64,000 nucleotides of DNA, taken from Euzebya pacifica. GTDB taxonomy: Bacteria > Actinomycetota > Nitriliruptoria > Euzebyales > Euzebyaceae. The translations under genes and the position numbers were made by a program. The stretch covers positions 2,671,910 through 2,735,909 of the forward strand of contig NZ_CP031165.1 in the NCBI RefSeq assembly GCF_003344865.1. The letters are read 5' to 3'. Below the pieces are notes generated by a model. The model saw only the letters and a list, made by a program, of their open reading frames with translations, searched no databases and was not told the DNA's origin. Positions 36,349-47,698 of the stretch are shown here, piece after piece; position 1 is the stretch's first letter; each line of letters opens with the position of its first letter.

Positions 36349-38334
36349 ATGAGCGTTGCCCGCGACTTCGACACCATCGACGACCTCGACCTGGACCCGG
36401 CGGTACGTCCGCAGGACGACCTGTTCGGCCACGTGAACGGCAACTGGGTCGAGCGCACCGAGATCCCCGACGACCGCGCCACCCACGGGTCCTTCGCCAT
36501 CCTCAACGACATGTCGGAGGAGCAGGTCCGCACGATCATCACCGACGCCGCCGAGGGACGGATCACGGGCGAGGAGGCGACCAAGATCGGTGACCTCTAC
36601 GCGAGCTTCGTCGACGAGGAGACCGTCGAGGCGCTGGGCGTGACGCCGCTGCAGTCGACCTGGGCGCGCATCGCTGACGTGGCCGACACCGACGGACTCG
36701 TCGCCCTGATGGGCCAGCTGGCACGTGAGGGCGTCGGCGGGGTCGTCTCGTTGTCCCCCTGGATCGACCGCGGCAACCCCGAGCGGTACCTGCTGCACCT
36801 GGCCCAGAGCGGCCTCGGGCTGCCCGACGAGTCCTACTACCGGCTCGACGAGCACGCCGAGATCCGCAGCGCCTACGTCGGCCACGTCGAACGGATGATG
36901 GCCCTGGCCACAGACCACGGCCTGGCACCCATCGGGGACGGGGACCCCGCCGCGGTTGCCAACGACGTCATGGCGCTGGAGACCCGCCTGGCTGCCGCCC
37001 ACTGGGACCGCACCGCCACCCGCGATGCGGCGAAGACCTACAACCTGGTCGACGCCGACGGACTGGCCGGTTTGCTGCCGACCGCGCCGACGTGGCTGAC
37101 CGCCATGGGCCTGGCCGAGTCGCAGTGGGCCGAGGTCGTCGTCGGACAACCCGACGTGCTCGAGGCCGTGTCGACGGCGCTGGACGAGGTCGACCTCGTC
37201 GTGTGGCAGCGATGGCTGGCGTGGCGGGTCCTGCGCAGCACCGCCTCCTACCTCTCCTCACCCTTCGTCGACGAGCGCTTCGACTTCACGGGCCGGATCC
37301 TCACCGGTGCCAAGGAGCTCAAGGAGCGCTGGAAGCGGGGCGTGGCCACCGTGCAGGGCGTCATGGGCGAGGCCGTCGGCAAGCTCTACGTCGAGCGCCA
37401 CTACCCGCCGGAGGCCGAGGCGCAGATGGCCGAGCTGGTCGACAACCTGCTGAAGGCCTACGAGGCACGCATCTCCACGCTCGACTGGATGGCCGAGGAG
37501 ACCCGGAAGGAGGCCCTCGCCAAGCTCGCGACGTTCCGTCCGAAGATCGGTCGCCCCGTCAAGTGGCGTGATTACGGTGACCTGGTGATCGACCCGAAGG
37601 ACCTGGTCGGCAACCTGCGACGGGCGGCAGCGTCGACCTTCGACTGGGAGGTCGGCAAGGTCGATCGTCCGGTGGATCGTGACGAGTGGTTCATGACGCC
37701 GCAGACGGTCAACGCCTACTACAACCCGGCGATGAACGAGATCGTCTTCCCCGCCGCGATCCTGCAGCCGCCGTTCTTCGACCCGACGACCGACCCGGCC
37801 TACAACTACGGCGCCATCGGGGCCGTCATCGGCCACGAGATCGGCCACGGATTCGACGATCAGGGATCCCGCTACGACGGCTCGGGGACGCTGCGCGACT
37901 GGTGGACCGAGGGCGACCGCGAACGATTCGACGAGCGGGCGCAGGCGCTGAAGGACCAGTACTCGGCCTTCTCGCCACGCGACCTGGGTGAGGAACACAC
38001 CGTCAACGGCGAGCTGACGGTGGGGGAGAACATCGGCGACCTCGGTGGCGTCGCCGTGGCCCACCACGCCTACCGGCTTTTCCTCGGTGGCCAGGAGGCG
38101 CCGGTCGTGGACGGGCTCACCGGCGACCAGCGGTTCTTCGTCGGCTGGGCGCGCGTGTGGCGTGTCGCGAGCCGGACGGAGGAGGCGATCCGTCGGCTGA
38201 CGGTCGACCCGCACTCACCGCCGGAGTTCCGCGTGAACGTCGTGCGGAACATCGACGCGTTCCACGAGGCGTTCGGCACCACGTCCGAGGACGGGCTGTG
38301 GCTCGAGCCGGATCAGCGCGTCGCGATCTGGTAG
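36349..38334 (+). CDS. M13 family zinc metallopeptidase (neprilysin/PepO-like)
   Basis: A 661-residue zinc endopeptidase. The metal site is HEIGH at residues 496-500 (VIGHEIGHGFDDQGSRYDGSG), with the third ligand Glu near 560 in TVGENIGDLGG; the family substrate-binding NAYYNP segment and the C-terminal VRNIDAFHEAF are present. There is no signal peptide or membrane anchor, as in bacterial PepO-like forms, so it should act in the cytoplasm on oligopeptides. ATG 36349 is the first in-frame start with a family-like N-terminus (DLDPAVRPQDDLFGHVNGNW). Confidence 0.95.
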   Translation: MSVARDFDTIDDLDLDPAVRPQDDLFGHVNGNWVERTEIPDDRATHGSFAILNDMSEEQVRTIITDAAEGRITGEEATKIGDLYASFVDEETVEALGVTPLQSTWARIADVADTDGLVALMGQLAREGVGGVVSLSPWIDRGNPERYLLHLAQSGLGLPDESYYRLDEHAEIRSAYVGHVERMMALATDHGLAPIGDGDPAAVANDVMALETRLAAAHWDRTATRDAAKTYNLVDADGLAGLLPTAPTWLTAMGLAESQWAEVVVGQPDVLEAVSTALDEVDLVVWQRWLAWRVLRSTASYLSSPFVDERFDFTGRILTGAKELKERWKRGVATVQGVMGEAVGKLYVERHYPPEAEAQMAELVDNLLKAYEARISTLDWMAEETRKEALAKLATFRPKIGRPVKWRDYGDLVIDPKDLVGNLRRAAASTFDWEVGKVDRPVDRDEWFMTPQTVNAYYNPAMNEIVFPAAILQPPFFDPTTDPAYNYGAIGAVIGHEIGHGFDDQGSRYDGSGTLRDWWTEGDRERFDERAQALKDQYSAFSPRDLGEEHTVNGELTVGENIGDLGGVAVAHHAYRLFLGGQEAPVVDGLTGDQRFFVGWARVWRVASRTEEAIRRLTVDPHSPPEFRVNVVRNIDAFHEAFGTTSEDGLWLEPDQRVAIW

Positions 38335-38471
38335 CGCCCGACGTCGGTGGTCGCCGCTGATTCGGCGGCCACCGGGGCAGTGGGGGCGTCGGTGGCCACG
38401 GCCGCCCCACCGAAGACGCTCAGCAACAACATGCCGAGGACGACGGCGACGGTGATGGTGCGAGCGGTCAT
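38313..38471 (-). CDS. Small secreted or membrane-anchored peptide
   Basis: A possible 52-residue protein starting MTARTITVAVVLGMLLLSV, with a clear hydrophobic core and an AVA-TD cleavage-like site near residue 26, and a short polar tail. ATG 38471 is preceded by GGGAG at eight bases. Its 3' end overlaps the convergent peptidase gene by 22 bases. The composition fits a signal peptide, but no homolog is known to me, so it remains tentative. Confidence 0.45.
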   Translation of the reverse strand: MTARTITVAVVLGMLLLSVFGGAAVATDAPTAPVAAESAATTDVGRYQIATR

Positions 38472-38553
38472 GGGTGCACTCCCGGAGGTGGAGGGTTCTG
38501 CTGCACCCAACGAAACGACCTCCACCGCGTGACGGTTGAGGCCATTCCGGGGG

Positions 38554-39597
38554 TCACATTCGGGCTAGTCCGTCCACCGCTGCTTCGAGCTCGTCCAGCG
38601 CTCCGGGCCGCGGGACGCGGGCGGTGACCAGCCCGACGGAGAGGCCCGACCGGTGGTCGTGCCATGCCGAGCAGCCCCCGATCCCTCCCATCCCGAACGC
38701 GACCTCGTCCACGACGGTGCCGAGCGCCCAGTCGTAGTGGCCGCCCATGGCCAGGTCCTGACCGGAGGTGTGGGCGGTCCACGACCGCTGCTGCAGCTCA
38801 AGTCCGAGCGTGGCCCGGCCCCATTCACCGGCCCATGCGGCGTACATGCGGGCCAGCCCGGCGGCCGACGCCCAACCGGTGACCGCTGGGGCCAGCGGGG
38901 CGTTGGCAGGGGTGAGGGCGTTGACCCAAGCGACGTCACGCAGCGGTTCGAGCTGGTTGAGCAGCCGGGTCAGCAGCGGCGGCCGGCCCGGGCCGAGGGC
39001 GGCCAGCACGCCGTCGGGGTCAGTCAGCGGGACGGCGTCGGCGGGTGGGCTCATCACGAGGTCCAGCCCGAGCGGACCGGCGACCGTCTGCTGCCACAGG
39101 TCATCGATCCGGCTGCCGGTGGCGTGCTGGAGGATCGCGCCGACGACGTGCCCGTAGCTGTAGACGTGCTCGCAGGGGGTGCCGGCTTCTGCCCAGGCGG
39201 GCTGGTCGGCCAGCCGCGCCGTGGCCTTGTCGAGGTCTGCCAGAATCCCAACGTCGATCGCCCCGTCCGGCCAGCCGGGCACGCCGGCGCCGTGGGACAG
39301 CGCCTGGGCCACGGTCACCTCGCCCTTGCCGTGGACACCGAACGCCGGCCACACGTCGGCGACGGGGGCGTCGAGGTCGAGGAGGCCGCGCCCCGCGGCG
39401 ACGACGGCGGTCAGACCGACCGCGGCCTTGGTCACCGAGTACAGGAAGACCGGGCTGTCGACGGACATCGGTCGTGGCCCCGGGCCGGCAGCCAGCGACA
39501 CGACGGTTCGTCCGTCGCCGTCGACGACGTGGAGCGCGAGGGGATGCTCGCGGGCGGCTGCCTCGAACGCGTCCTCGACGTCGGTGATGGTCGTCAC
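38554..39597 (-). CDS. Serine hydrolase, beta-lactamase/class C-like
   Basis: A 347-residue member of the beta-lactamase-related superfamily (esterases, D-peptidases). The catalytic SxxK is S54-V-T-K57 in FLYSVTKAAVG, and the Tyr motif is YSY in HVYSYGHVV. The third motif is less clear (HTSGQ or GIGGCSAW). There is no signal peptide, which argues for an intracellular esterase rather than an antibiotic-degrading enzyme. Starts at GTG 39597, 25 bases after the stop of the acyltransferase-gene orientation neighbour on the same strand. Confidence 0.88.
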   Translation of the reverse strand: MTTITDVEDAFEAAAREHPLALHVVDGDGRTVVSLAAGPGPRPMSVDSPVFLYSVTKAAVGLTAVVAAGRGLLDLDAPVADVWPAFGVHGKGEVTVAQALSHGAGVPGWPDGAIDVGILADLDKATARLADQPAWAEAGTPCEHVYSYGHVVGAILQHATGSRIDDLWQQTVAGPLGLDLVMSPPADAVPLTDPDGVLAALGPGRPPLLTRLLNQLEPLRDVAWVNALTPANAPLAPAVTGWASAAGLARMYAAWAGEWGRATLGLELQQRSWTAHTSGQDLAMGGHYDWALGTVVDEVAFGMGGIGGCSAWHDHRSGLSVGLVTARVPRPGALDELEAAVDGLARM

Positions 39598-39622
39598 GAC
39601 AGCCCCCTGTGGGTCGTGCTGG

Positions 39623-40309
39623 TCAGCCGTCCAGCTGCGGCATGTAGGTCGGGTCGATGGCGCGCAGGTCGTCGGTGGCCTGCTGGATCAACGCCTCGGT
39701 GGCCTCCTTGACCTTCCGGGCGTTGCCGCGGTGGTCGTCACCGGTCAGCCACACGGGCTGGTCGCTGAGACGGCACACGACGGTGCGGCGACGCAGCGAG
39801 AAGGAGGGGACCTTGCGCCCCTTCGGCCACACGCGTTCGGTGCCGACCAGGGCGATCGGCATCACGGGGACGTCGGAGGCCACCGCGAGGCGAGAGACTC
39901 CTGTGCGGACGGGGCCCATCGACAGGGGCTCGTCGGGATCCCAGTGCACCGTGCCCTCCGGCATGATGCAGACGCTGTCGCCGGACTTGAGGGCGTCGAC
40001 GGCAGCGGACAACGAGCCGACGGGGTCGGTCTTGCGGTACACGGGGATGGCGTCGATCACCGAGACCGCCCAGCCGTAGACCGGCATCTTCCAGAACTCC
40101 GAGGCGATCATGATCCGGGCGTACCAACGGAAGTGCTCCAGCCCGATCACGGCCAGCGGGAAGTCGTACACCGACCGGTGGTTGGCCGACATGATCCACG
40201 CCGGATGGTCGTTGATGCAGGCGCCGCCTCGGAACTCGAAGCGGATGAACGGCAGGCTCAGGAGCCACAGAAGACGCGAGATGCCTCGCAGGAGCAGCTG
40301 GGGACGCAT
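39623..40309 (-). CDS. 1-acyl-glycerol-3-phosphate acyltransferase (PlsC-like)
   Basis: A 228-residue membrane-associated acyltransferase. The catalytic NHRSVYD (NHX4D) follows a hydrophobic N-terminal helix; the second motif region has YRKTDPVGSL, and the glycerophosphate-binding part is MPEGTVHWDP. Such enzymes make phosphatidic acid or acylate other lipid acceptors. ATG 40309 has a TAGGGT element six bases upstream and no Shine-Dalgarno site, which supports this start and a leaderless mRNA. Confidence 0.92.
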   Translation of the reverse strand: MRPQLLLRGISRLLWLLSLPFIRFEFRGGACINDHPAWIMSANHRSVYDFPLAVIGLEHFRWYARIMIASEFWKMPVYGWAVSVIDAIPVYRKTDPVGSLSAAVDALKSGDSVCIMPEGTVHWDPDEPLSMGPVRTGVSRLAVASDVPVMPIALVGTERVWPKGRKVPSFSLRRRTVVCRLSDQPVWLTGDDHRGNARKVKEATEALIQQATDDLRAIDPTYMPQLDG

Positions 40310-40315
40310 GACACC

Positions 40316-40321
40316 ACCCTA
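40316..40321 (-). promoter_or_regulatory. -10 element TAGGGT, probable leaderless promoter of the acyltransferase gene
   Basis: TAGGGT on the minus strand ends six bases before ATG 40309. Confidence 0.45.
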
Positions 40322-40562
40322 CGCATCCGTAGGTTGGGAAGGAGCAATCCCCATCCGGCCTGTCGGGCAGGGTCGCGTCTTCCGCTCTGAGTGCCTCCCG
40401 GCTTGTTCGAACAGCGCCGTCGGCGGGGCACGGCTGGCCTCGCGTCCAGGCTGTTCGGTCGCACCTTGCAGCGACAACTGTTGGGGTTGGGGTTGTCCGT
40501 CCGTTCGAGTTCCGGGAGGGCTTGGCGGACTCGACGATGGATCGTTCTCCGGAACCCGGCGG

Positions 40563-41837
40563 TCATGCAGCTTCCGCCGGTGGGTCTCGGCTGATCTCGA
40601 CGCCGGTTTGGGTGGTCCAGGTGCGTTGGCCGGGTGGGCCGAGCAGCCGGTAGTGGCGTCTGGATTTCTGTCGGTGATGGGTGGTGCAGAGCCAGGCGAG
40701 ATCGGACAGTCGCGTCTGTTTGGTGATGGCCCAGCCGGTGACGTGGTCGATCTCCAGCAGGTGGTCGGCGGTGCAGCCCGGCACCTCGCAGCAGTAGCCG
40801 CGGGCCTCGAGGGCGGTGCGCTGGTGGGCGGTGACCTGCCGGCCGAGGTGGGCGACGGTCACATCCTGTCCGTTGGTGATGACGTAGGTGATGTGGGCGT
40901 CGGGGATCTGCTCGCGGACGGCGGACAGGGCGACCGGTCCGATGCCAGCGATCTCGCAGGTCTCGCCGTCATGCACCTCACCCCGTACGAGTGCCGAGCC
41001 GTCGACGCGGATGATCACCTTGGTCTGCCGACCCGTCCGTGATGGTTTCCTTGCCGGTGTGCGGGGGGCGTCGGGCACCTGTTCGCTGCCGTCGGCCTGT
41101 CCACTGATGGTGGTGGCGTGTCCTTCGAGGAGGTTGAGGAGGGCGTCGAACCGGTAGCAGGCATCGTCCTCGCGTCGGCCGGCGGCATGGGCGGTCCGGA
41201 ACACCGCGTCGTGCTCACCACGCAGCGCCGCCTCGATCCGTGCACCCAGATCGCCGGGGCCGGACAGGAACGCTTTCCATTCGCCGTCGGTTTCGGTCCA
41301 CGATCGGAACGCCCGTCGGGTCAGGTGCCGACGGCGGGTGATCTCGGGGTCGGGGTCGGCTGCGGTGCGGATGTCGCGGGCCTTCTTCCGCAGCTCGGCC
41401 AGCGTCTGCGCACCCGCCCCGCCGATCAGCTCGCCCGCCTTCTCCGGCGCATCAGCGACCGTCTCGGAGACCACGACGGCCTGGTCGGTCGACAGGGTCC
41501 CGTCGGTGACGGCCTTGTCCACATCGGGCTGGTTCACCAGCTGCTCGGAGGTCTTCAGCACCTTCTTCGCAGCTGCGGTGGAGATGCCGGTCGCGGCGGC
41601 GATCAACGACGCCGCGTCCTTCGCCCCGGCGGTCTCGTGTGCAGACGTCTCGGCAGCGCGTCGGGCGGCCCGGGTGAGCATCCCGTCGACCAGCCGACCC
41701 GCACGACCCAGATCCACCACCAACCCCGCCACGTCACCATCGGGGATCTGGTCGGGGTCGAACCGGCTGGCGAGGGTGTGGAGGTGGGTGACCAGCTCGG
41801 TCACCTCACCCGCCTCGACCACCCCTTGCCCACCCAT
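40563..41837 (-). CDS. DUF222 / HNH endonuclease domain protein (13E12-repeat type)
   Basis: A 424-residue protein. Residues 1-300 are a DUF222 region (helical, with VEAGEVTELVTHLHTLASRF and a long Ala-rich part); the C-terminal 70 residues are an HNH nuclease (CCEVPGCTADHLLEIDHVTGWA, then LAWLCTTHHRQK). These multi-copy proteins are characteristic of actinobacteria; their role is unsettled, though an association with mobile DNA is often suspected. ATG 41837 is chosen over longer starts because a TATACT -10 element lies 40 bases upstream, inside the longer frame. The 253 bases after its stop (to 40309) show no gene. Confidence 0.88.
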   Translation of the reverse strand: MGGQGVVEAGEVTELVTHLHTLASRFDPDQIPDGDVAGLVVDLGRAGRLVDGMLTRAARRAAETSAHETAGAKDAASLIAAATGISTAAAKKVLKTSEQLVNQPDVDKAVTDGTLSTDQAVVVSETVADAPEKAGELIGGAGAQTLAELRKKARDIRTAADPDPEITRRRHLTRRAFRSWTETDGEWKAFLSGPGDLGARIEAALRGEHDAVFRTAHAAGRREDDACYRFDALLNLLEGHATTISGQADGSEQVPDAPRTPARKPSRTGRQTKVIIRVDGSALVRGEVHDGETCEIAGIGPVALSAVREQIPDAHITYVITNGQDVTVAHLGRQVTAHQRTALEARGYCCEVPGCTADHLLEIDHVTGWAITKQTRLSDLAWLCTTHHRQKSRRHYRLLGPPGQRTWTTQTGVEISRDPPAEAA

Positions 41838-41877
41838 GTCCCCGACCCCAGTTCTCGCTGTCCCGATCGTGTGTTCG

Positions 41878-41883
41878 AGTATA
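41878..41883 (-). promoter_or_regulatory. -10 element TATACT of the DUF222/HNH gene
   Basis: TATACT on the minus strand, 40 bases upstream of ATG 41837; a G-rich segment (GGTCGGGG) before the ATG may serve as ribosome site. The 278 bases up to the next gene are locally less GC-rich. Confidence 0.45.
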
Positions 41884-42115
41884 CCGCAGTGGGGGTCTCG
41901 GATCGCCTGTTTCCCCAGCTCAGAAGCTATTTCGGATGAAATATCAGTGGTGATCATCTCTGCTTCGTGGCTGCTGTTGGACGGTGTCATCCAGTGTTGG
42001 GAACCACCCGGCACCACGTGACGTCGTACCGGTTCCTCGGGGTGGGCGACCACGCCACGTTGACGAGAACGGGGGTCTACCATCGGCAACGGCGGGCGAA
42101 CGATGGGGGCTGAAC

Positions 42116-42679
42116 GTGATCGAACGGATGGACGCGCTGGACGCGCTGGACGCCAAGGCGTACCGAGTGGTCCTCGGCGCCATGCAGACGGAGCGGGGCC
42201 GCGTGGACGACTCGGGCTGCGTCGTCGTCACGCATACCCAGCGGGCTCGTGCTGTTGGCTGGACGCTCGTGTCGGTCCTCGCCCTTGCTTGGGTGGTCGC
42301 GGTTGTTCTCGAACCCGTCCTGCTCGGGCCCGCCCTGCCAGTGCTCGTCGGGGCCGGCCGGCTGGTGTGGATGCGGCAGGGCATCATATCGGTGACCTTC
42401 GATGACCTCGGCCTGGCCCTCCCGGGACGGCCTGCCCAGCGGTGGTCATGGGACGAGGTCGAGTCTGTCGAGGTCATCCGGCGTGGCGAGGAGCCGGATG
42501 TCCGTGTCTGGGTCCACGGTCGTCGCAGTCCGCTGATGGTCAGCGGCCCAGGCCTGCTGGCAACAGGTGGGTCCGCGGCCGAGATGGCCCAGCAGGCAGC
42601 GGGCCGAGCCGGCGTCCCCGTGATCCAGACCCTGCCCCGATCAGACCCCAATCGGACACACGAACGCCCCCGCCGATGA
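42116..42679 (+). CDS. Membrane protein with a PH-like domain
   Basis: A 187-residue protein. Two adjacent membrane segments (about residues 42-80, VGWTLVSVLALAWVVAVVLE and the next) are followed by a soluble beta-rich domain (ISVTFDDLGLALPG, SWDEVESVEVIRRG) that resembles small bacterial PH domains. The function is unknown. GTG 42116 follows TGGGGG; ATG 42128 is an alternative. A TACCAT -10-like hexamer lies at 42078-42083. The stop codon lies in the loop of the terminator hairpin. Confidence 0.7.
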   Translation: MIERMDALDALDAKAYRVVLGAMQTERGRVDDSGCVVVTHTQRARAVGWTLVSVLALAWVVAVVLEPVLLGPALPVLVGAGRLVWMRQGIISVTFDDLGLALPGRPAQRWSWDEVESVEVIRRGEEPDVRVWVHGRRSPLMVSGPGLLATGGSAAEMAQQAAGRAGVPVIQTLPRSDPNRTHERPRR

Positions 42680-42689
42680 CGGGGGCGTT
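42663..42689. terminator. Bidirectional terminator hairpin
   Basis: AACGCCCCCG (42663-42672) and CGGGGGCGTT (42680-42689) form a perfect ten-base stem, loop seven, between convergent genes ending at 42679 and 42707. The plus-strand stop codon is in the loop. Confidence 0.85.
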
Positions 42690-42706
42690 GGCAGGTGCTG
42701 GACGGC

Positions 42707-43675
42707 CTAGCCGAAGATCTCGTCGATCCGGGTCATGACCTCGTCGTCGAGGTCGGCCAGGACGTCGAGGGCCTTCATGTTCTCCGTGACCTGCTCGGGA
42801 CGGCTGGCCCCGGTGATCACCGTGGACACGTTCGGGTTCTTGGCGCACCAGGCGATGGAGAGCTGGGCCAGCGTGCAGCCGAGGTCGTCGGCGACGGTCT
42901 TCAGCTCGCGCACCTTGGCGTTGGTCTTCTCGTTGGTCAGCATCTTCTGCAGCCACTCGTACCCCGGCAGGGTCGCGCGGCTGCCCTCGGGCACCCCGTC
43001 GAGGTACTTGCCGGTCAGCAGTCCCGACGCCAGCGGTGACCAGGTCGTGAGGCCCAGCCCGATGTCGTCGTACAGCCGCGCGTACTCCTCCTCGACCTTG
43101 TCGCGCCAGACGAGGTTGTACTGCGGCTGCTCCATCACCGGCTTGTGCAGGTGGTGCGTCTCGGCGATGTGCCACGCGGCGCGGATCTCGTCGGCGCTCC
43201 ACTCCGAGGTGCCCCAGTACAGCGCCCGGCCCGAGCTGACGATGTCGCTCATCGCCCAGACCGTCTCCTCGATGGGGGTCTCGGGGTCGGGGCGGTGGCA
43301 GTAGATCAGGTCCAGGTGCTCCAGGCCCATCCGCTCCAGCGACGGGTCGATCGCCTCCATGAGGTACTTACGGTTCAGCGTGTTCTTGCTGTTCACGCCG
43401 TCCTTGATGCCCCAGAAGAACTTGGAGGAGATGACGTAGCTGTGCCGCTCCCAGCCGAGCTTCTTGATCGCCTCGCCCATGATCGTCTCGGACTTGCCGT
43501 CGGAGTAGATCTCGGCGTTGTCGAAGAAGTTGACGCCGTGCGCGTAGGCCTCCTCGAGGCAGTCGGCCGCCTTGGCGACGTCCAGCTGGGGACCGAACGA
43601 CACCCACGATCCGAAGGAGAGCACGCTCACCTTCAAGCCGGAGCGTCCCAGTCGGCGGTAGGTCATGTCGGTCAC
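42707..43675 (-). CDS. Aldo/keto reductase, potassium-channel-beta-like
   Basis: A 322-residue NADPH-dependent reductase of the Kv-beta/YghZ-like branch. The tetrad is Asp and Tyr in [12 protein letters not shown], Lys in VISSKFFWG and His in LIYCHRPDP. The [17 protein letters not shown]-type region (here [17 protein letters not shown]) and the cofactor motif [10 protein letters not shown] are present. GTG 43675 has GAGG at a normal distance; ATG 43666 is also possible. It shares the fold, but not the branch, with the enzyme at 12361. The substrate is unknown. Confidence 0.93.
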   Translation of the reverse strand: MTDMTYRRLGRSGLKVSVLSFGSWVSFGPQLDVAKAADCLEEAYAHGVNFFDNAEIYSDGKSETIMGEAIKKLGWERHSYVISSKFFWGIKDGVNSKNTLNRKYLMEAIDPSLERMGLEHLDLIYCHRPDPETPIEETVWAMSDIVSSGRALYWGTSEWSADEIRAAWHIAETHHLHKPVMEQPQYNLVWRDKVEEEYARLYDDIGLGLTTWSPLASGLLTGKYLDGVPEGSRATLPGYEWLQKMLTNEKTNAKVRELKTVADDLGCTLAQLSIAWCAKNPNVSTVITGASRPEQVTENMKALDVLADLDDEVMTRIDEIFG

Positions 43676-43802
43676 GTCGATGCCTCGCAGTCAGTGTGAA
43701 TTCGAACCGTCGGGCAGCCTACTGGTGGCCCGACCTCGTGCATCCCTTACATGCCACGAGAAGGGGTGGTCGCACACCCTCGTGCGTGAAAGGATCGCCC
43801 CC

Positions 43803-44540
43803 ATGGAGACCATCGCAGACGGCATCATCCGGCTCGGCAGCCGGCTGCACAACTTCTACCTGCTGATCGAGGGCGGAAAGGCCACCGCCATCGACGTCGG
43901 CTGCTCGGGAGACCTCGGCACCCTCGTCGAGGGGCTGGCCGCCGAGGGGCTGACGCTGGACGACGTGGAGGGGATCGTGCTCACCCACGCCCATGCCGAC
44001 CACGCCGGCGCCGCGCGCGAAGCCGCCGACAAGGGGGTGACGGTCCACGCACACCGCGACGAGGTCGACCGCCTGCTCGGCAAGTACGAGGGGAAGGAGG
44101 CCATCACGCCGCTGGACCTCCCGCTGTGGAAGCCGGCGGTGTGGACCTTCCTGTCCACGCTCGCCCGCCGAGGCGTCCTCAAGCAGCCACGCCTCATCGA
44201 CGTCACCGAGTTCGACGACGGCGACACCCTCGACCTGCCGGGCAAGCCCGTCGTGATCCACACCCCCGGCCACACCGAGGGTCACACGGCCTTCCACGTC
44301 CCGGACAAGAAGGTGCTGTTCTCCGGTGATGCGATGGTCACCATCGGCCTGATCGGTCCCGGACCGGGCCCGCAGCTGATGCCCAAGCAGTTCCACAACG
44401 ACGTCGACCTGGCGACCGCCTCGCTCGAGCGCCTGGAGGGCATCGAGGCCGACATGGTCCTCCCCGGCCACGGCGACGCCTACAAGGGCACACCCGAGTC
44501 CATGGTGGAGAAGGTCCGGGCCCGCCTCGGCGCCGCCTGA
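43803..44540 (+). CDS. MBL-fold metallo-hydrolase
   Basis: A 245-residue metallo-beta-lactamase-fold enzyme. The metal motif THAHADHAG is around residues 58-66, with further ligands in HTPGHTEGHT, FSGDAMV and VLPGHGD. This set fits the glyoxalase-II-like and hydrolase branch with a binuclear metal centre. There is no signal peptide. ATG 43803 follows AAAGGA and gives the expected METIADGIIRL start. The substrate is unknown; thioesters or lactones are common in the family. Confidence 0.92.
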   Translation: METIADGIIRLGSRLHNFYLLIEGGKATAIDVGCSGDLGTLVEGLAAEGLTLDDVEGIVLTHAHADHAGAAREAADKGVTVHAHRDEVDRLLGKYEGKEAITPLDLPLWKPAVWTFLSTLARRGVLKQPRLIDVTEFDDGDTLDLPGKPVVIHTPGHTEGHTAFHVPDKKVLFSGDAMVTIGLIGPGPGPQLMPKQFHNDVDLATASLERLEGIEADMVLPGHGDAYKGTPESMVEKVRARLGAA

Positions 44541-44567
44541 GTCGCGGCCGCATCCACCCGGCGGGGG

Positions 44568-44573
44568 TACCGT
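44568..44573 (+). promoter_or_regulatory. -10 element TACCGT, leaderless promoter of the small membrane protein
   Basis: TACCGT ends six bases before ATG 44580. A GTG at 44574 directly after it would be inside the promoter, so the ATG is the better start. Confidence 0.45.
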
Positions 44574-44579
44574 GTGGCC

Positions 44580-44765
44580 ATGGACAGCTTGCAGACGATG
44601 CGTTGGATCCTGGTCAGCATGACCGCTGCGGCGGGCGTGGTGGCGTTCGCCCTCGGCTACGTGATCCCCGGGATCATCCTGCTGTTCGGCGTGTCCCTCC
44701 ACGTCATGCACTGGTACGCCCACCGCAACGGCCTGCTGGGCACTGGACCGACCGACACCCAGTGA
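44580..44765 (+). CDS. Small membrane protein
   Basis: A 61-residue protein with two closely spaced hydrophobic segments (about residues 9-26 and 28-41) and a short polar tail. The start ATG 44580 is favoured over GTG 44574 by the promoter position. No family is recognised. It follows the MBL hydrolase gene by 39 bases with its own promoter. Confidence 0.6.
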   Translation: MDSLQTMRWILVSMTAAAGVVAFALGYVIPGIILLFGVSLHVMHWYAHRNGLLGTGPTDTQ

Positions 44766-44787
44766 CCGGCCCGGCCCCTCACAGGGG

Positions 44788-45486
44788 TCAGGCGGTGACG
44801 GCCTCCCGTGGCAGGTGTGCCACGTCGGAGAAGTACTCCAGCGACCAGATCGCCCCGCCGGCGATGGGCCTGGTTCGCAGGACGGTGACCGACGCGTGGT
44901 CGCAGGGGAACCGCTCCCACTCCCACGGCTGCGGTTCGAGGCCAAGCAGGTGGCTGGTGACCACCGAGTTCGTGCCGGCGTGGGCGAACATCAGCAGCGA
45001 CTTGTTGGCGCGTTCCTTCTCGTACCAGAGGTTGTCGGGGTCTCCCCGGTGCCGTTCGATGCCCTGATCGGCCAGGAACCCGTCGAGGCCCTCCGTGACC
45101 CGTCGGTGGAAGTCGATGAAGCGTTCACCACCGGGTGAGCCGTTCCACCACTCGTCCCGCGGACGGGCGCGCATCTCGGAGATGATCCGGACGACCTCGG
45201 TCTCGGGCTGCCCCTCCCAGTGATCGGGCGACCCGATCTCCAGCAGCCACGGCAGCACCTCGGCCTCGGCGCCCAGCACCGATTCCACCGCGGCGGCCGT
45301 CTCGCGGGTGCGCCGAGCAGGAGAGGTGATGAGGGCATCGAAGTCGGGTGACTCCTCGCCTGCCAGCCACTCGGCCAGCCGTTCGGCCTGCATGCGACCC
45401 AGCGGCGTCAGCCCGGGGCTGTTGGTCGAGGTTCCATCGGGGTTGGCCCACGCCGGTTGGGCGTGGCGCACGAGCACGAGTTCCAT
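44788..45486 (-). CDS. Histidine phosphatase family protein
   Basis: A 232-residue phosphoglycerate-mutase-like phosphatase. The phospho-acceptor His is in LVRHAQP at the N-terminus, with a second catalytic His in FAHAGTNS. This family includes phosphoglycerate mutases, sugar and nucleotide phosphatases. ATG 45486 has a TAGGGT element eight bases upstream, so the mRNA is probably leaderless. It is downstream of glgX on the same strand, separated by 22 bases and its own promoter. A role in sugar-phosphate metabolism is possible. Confidence 0.9.
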   Translation of the reverse strand: MELVLVRHAQPAWANPDGTSTNSPGLTPLGRMQAERLAEWLAGEESPDFDALITSPARRTRETAAAVESVLGAEAEVLPWLLEIGSPDHWEGQPETEVVRIISEMRARPRDEWWNGSPGGERFIDFHRRVTEGLDGFLADQGIERHRGDPDNLWYEKERANKSLLMFAHAGTNSVVTSHLLGLEPQPWEWERFPCDHASVTVLRTRPIAGGAIWSLEYFSDVAHLPREAVTA

Positions 45487-45494
45487 GGCCGAGA

Positions 45495-45500
45495 ACCCTA
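45495..45500 (-). promoter_or_regulatory. -10 element TAGGGT, probable leaderless promoter of the histidine phosphatase gene
   Basis: TAGGGT on the minus strand ends eight bases before ATG 45486. Confidence 0.45.
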
Positions 45501-45508
45501 TCGGCCCG

Positions 45509-47694
<2,186 letters not shown>

Positions 47695-47698
<4 letters not shown>

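Noticed and set aside
40404-40413. Palindrome TGTTCGAACA as a LexA site
   Set aside because: The half-sites are in the reverse order (GTTC-GAAC), not GAAC-N4-GTTC, and no repair gene starts there.
40310-40562. A gene between the acyltransferase and the DUF222/HNH gene
   Set aside because: No frame has a start signal or a plausible product; it is left as non-coding.
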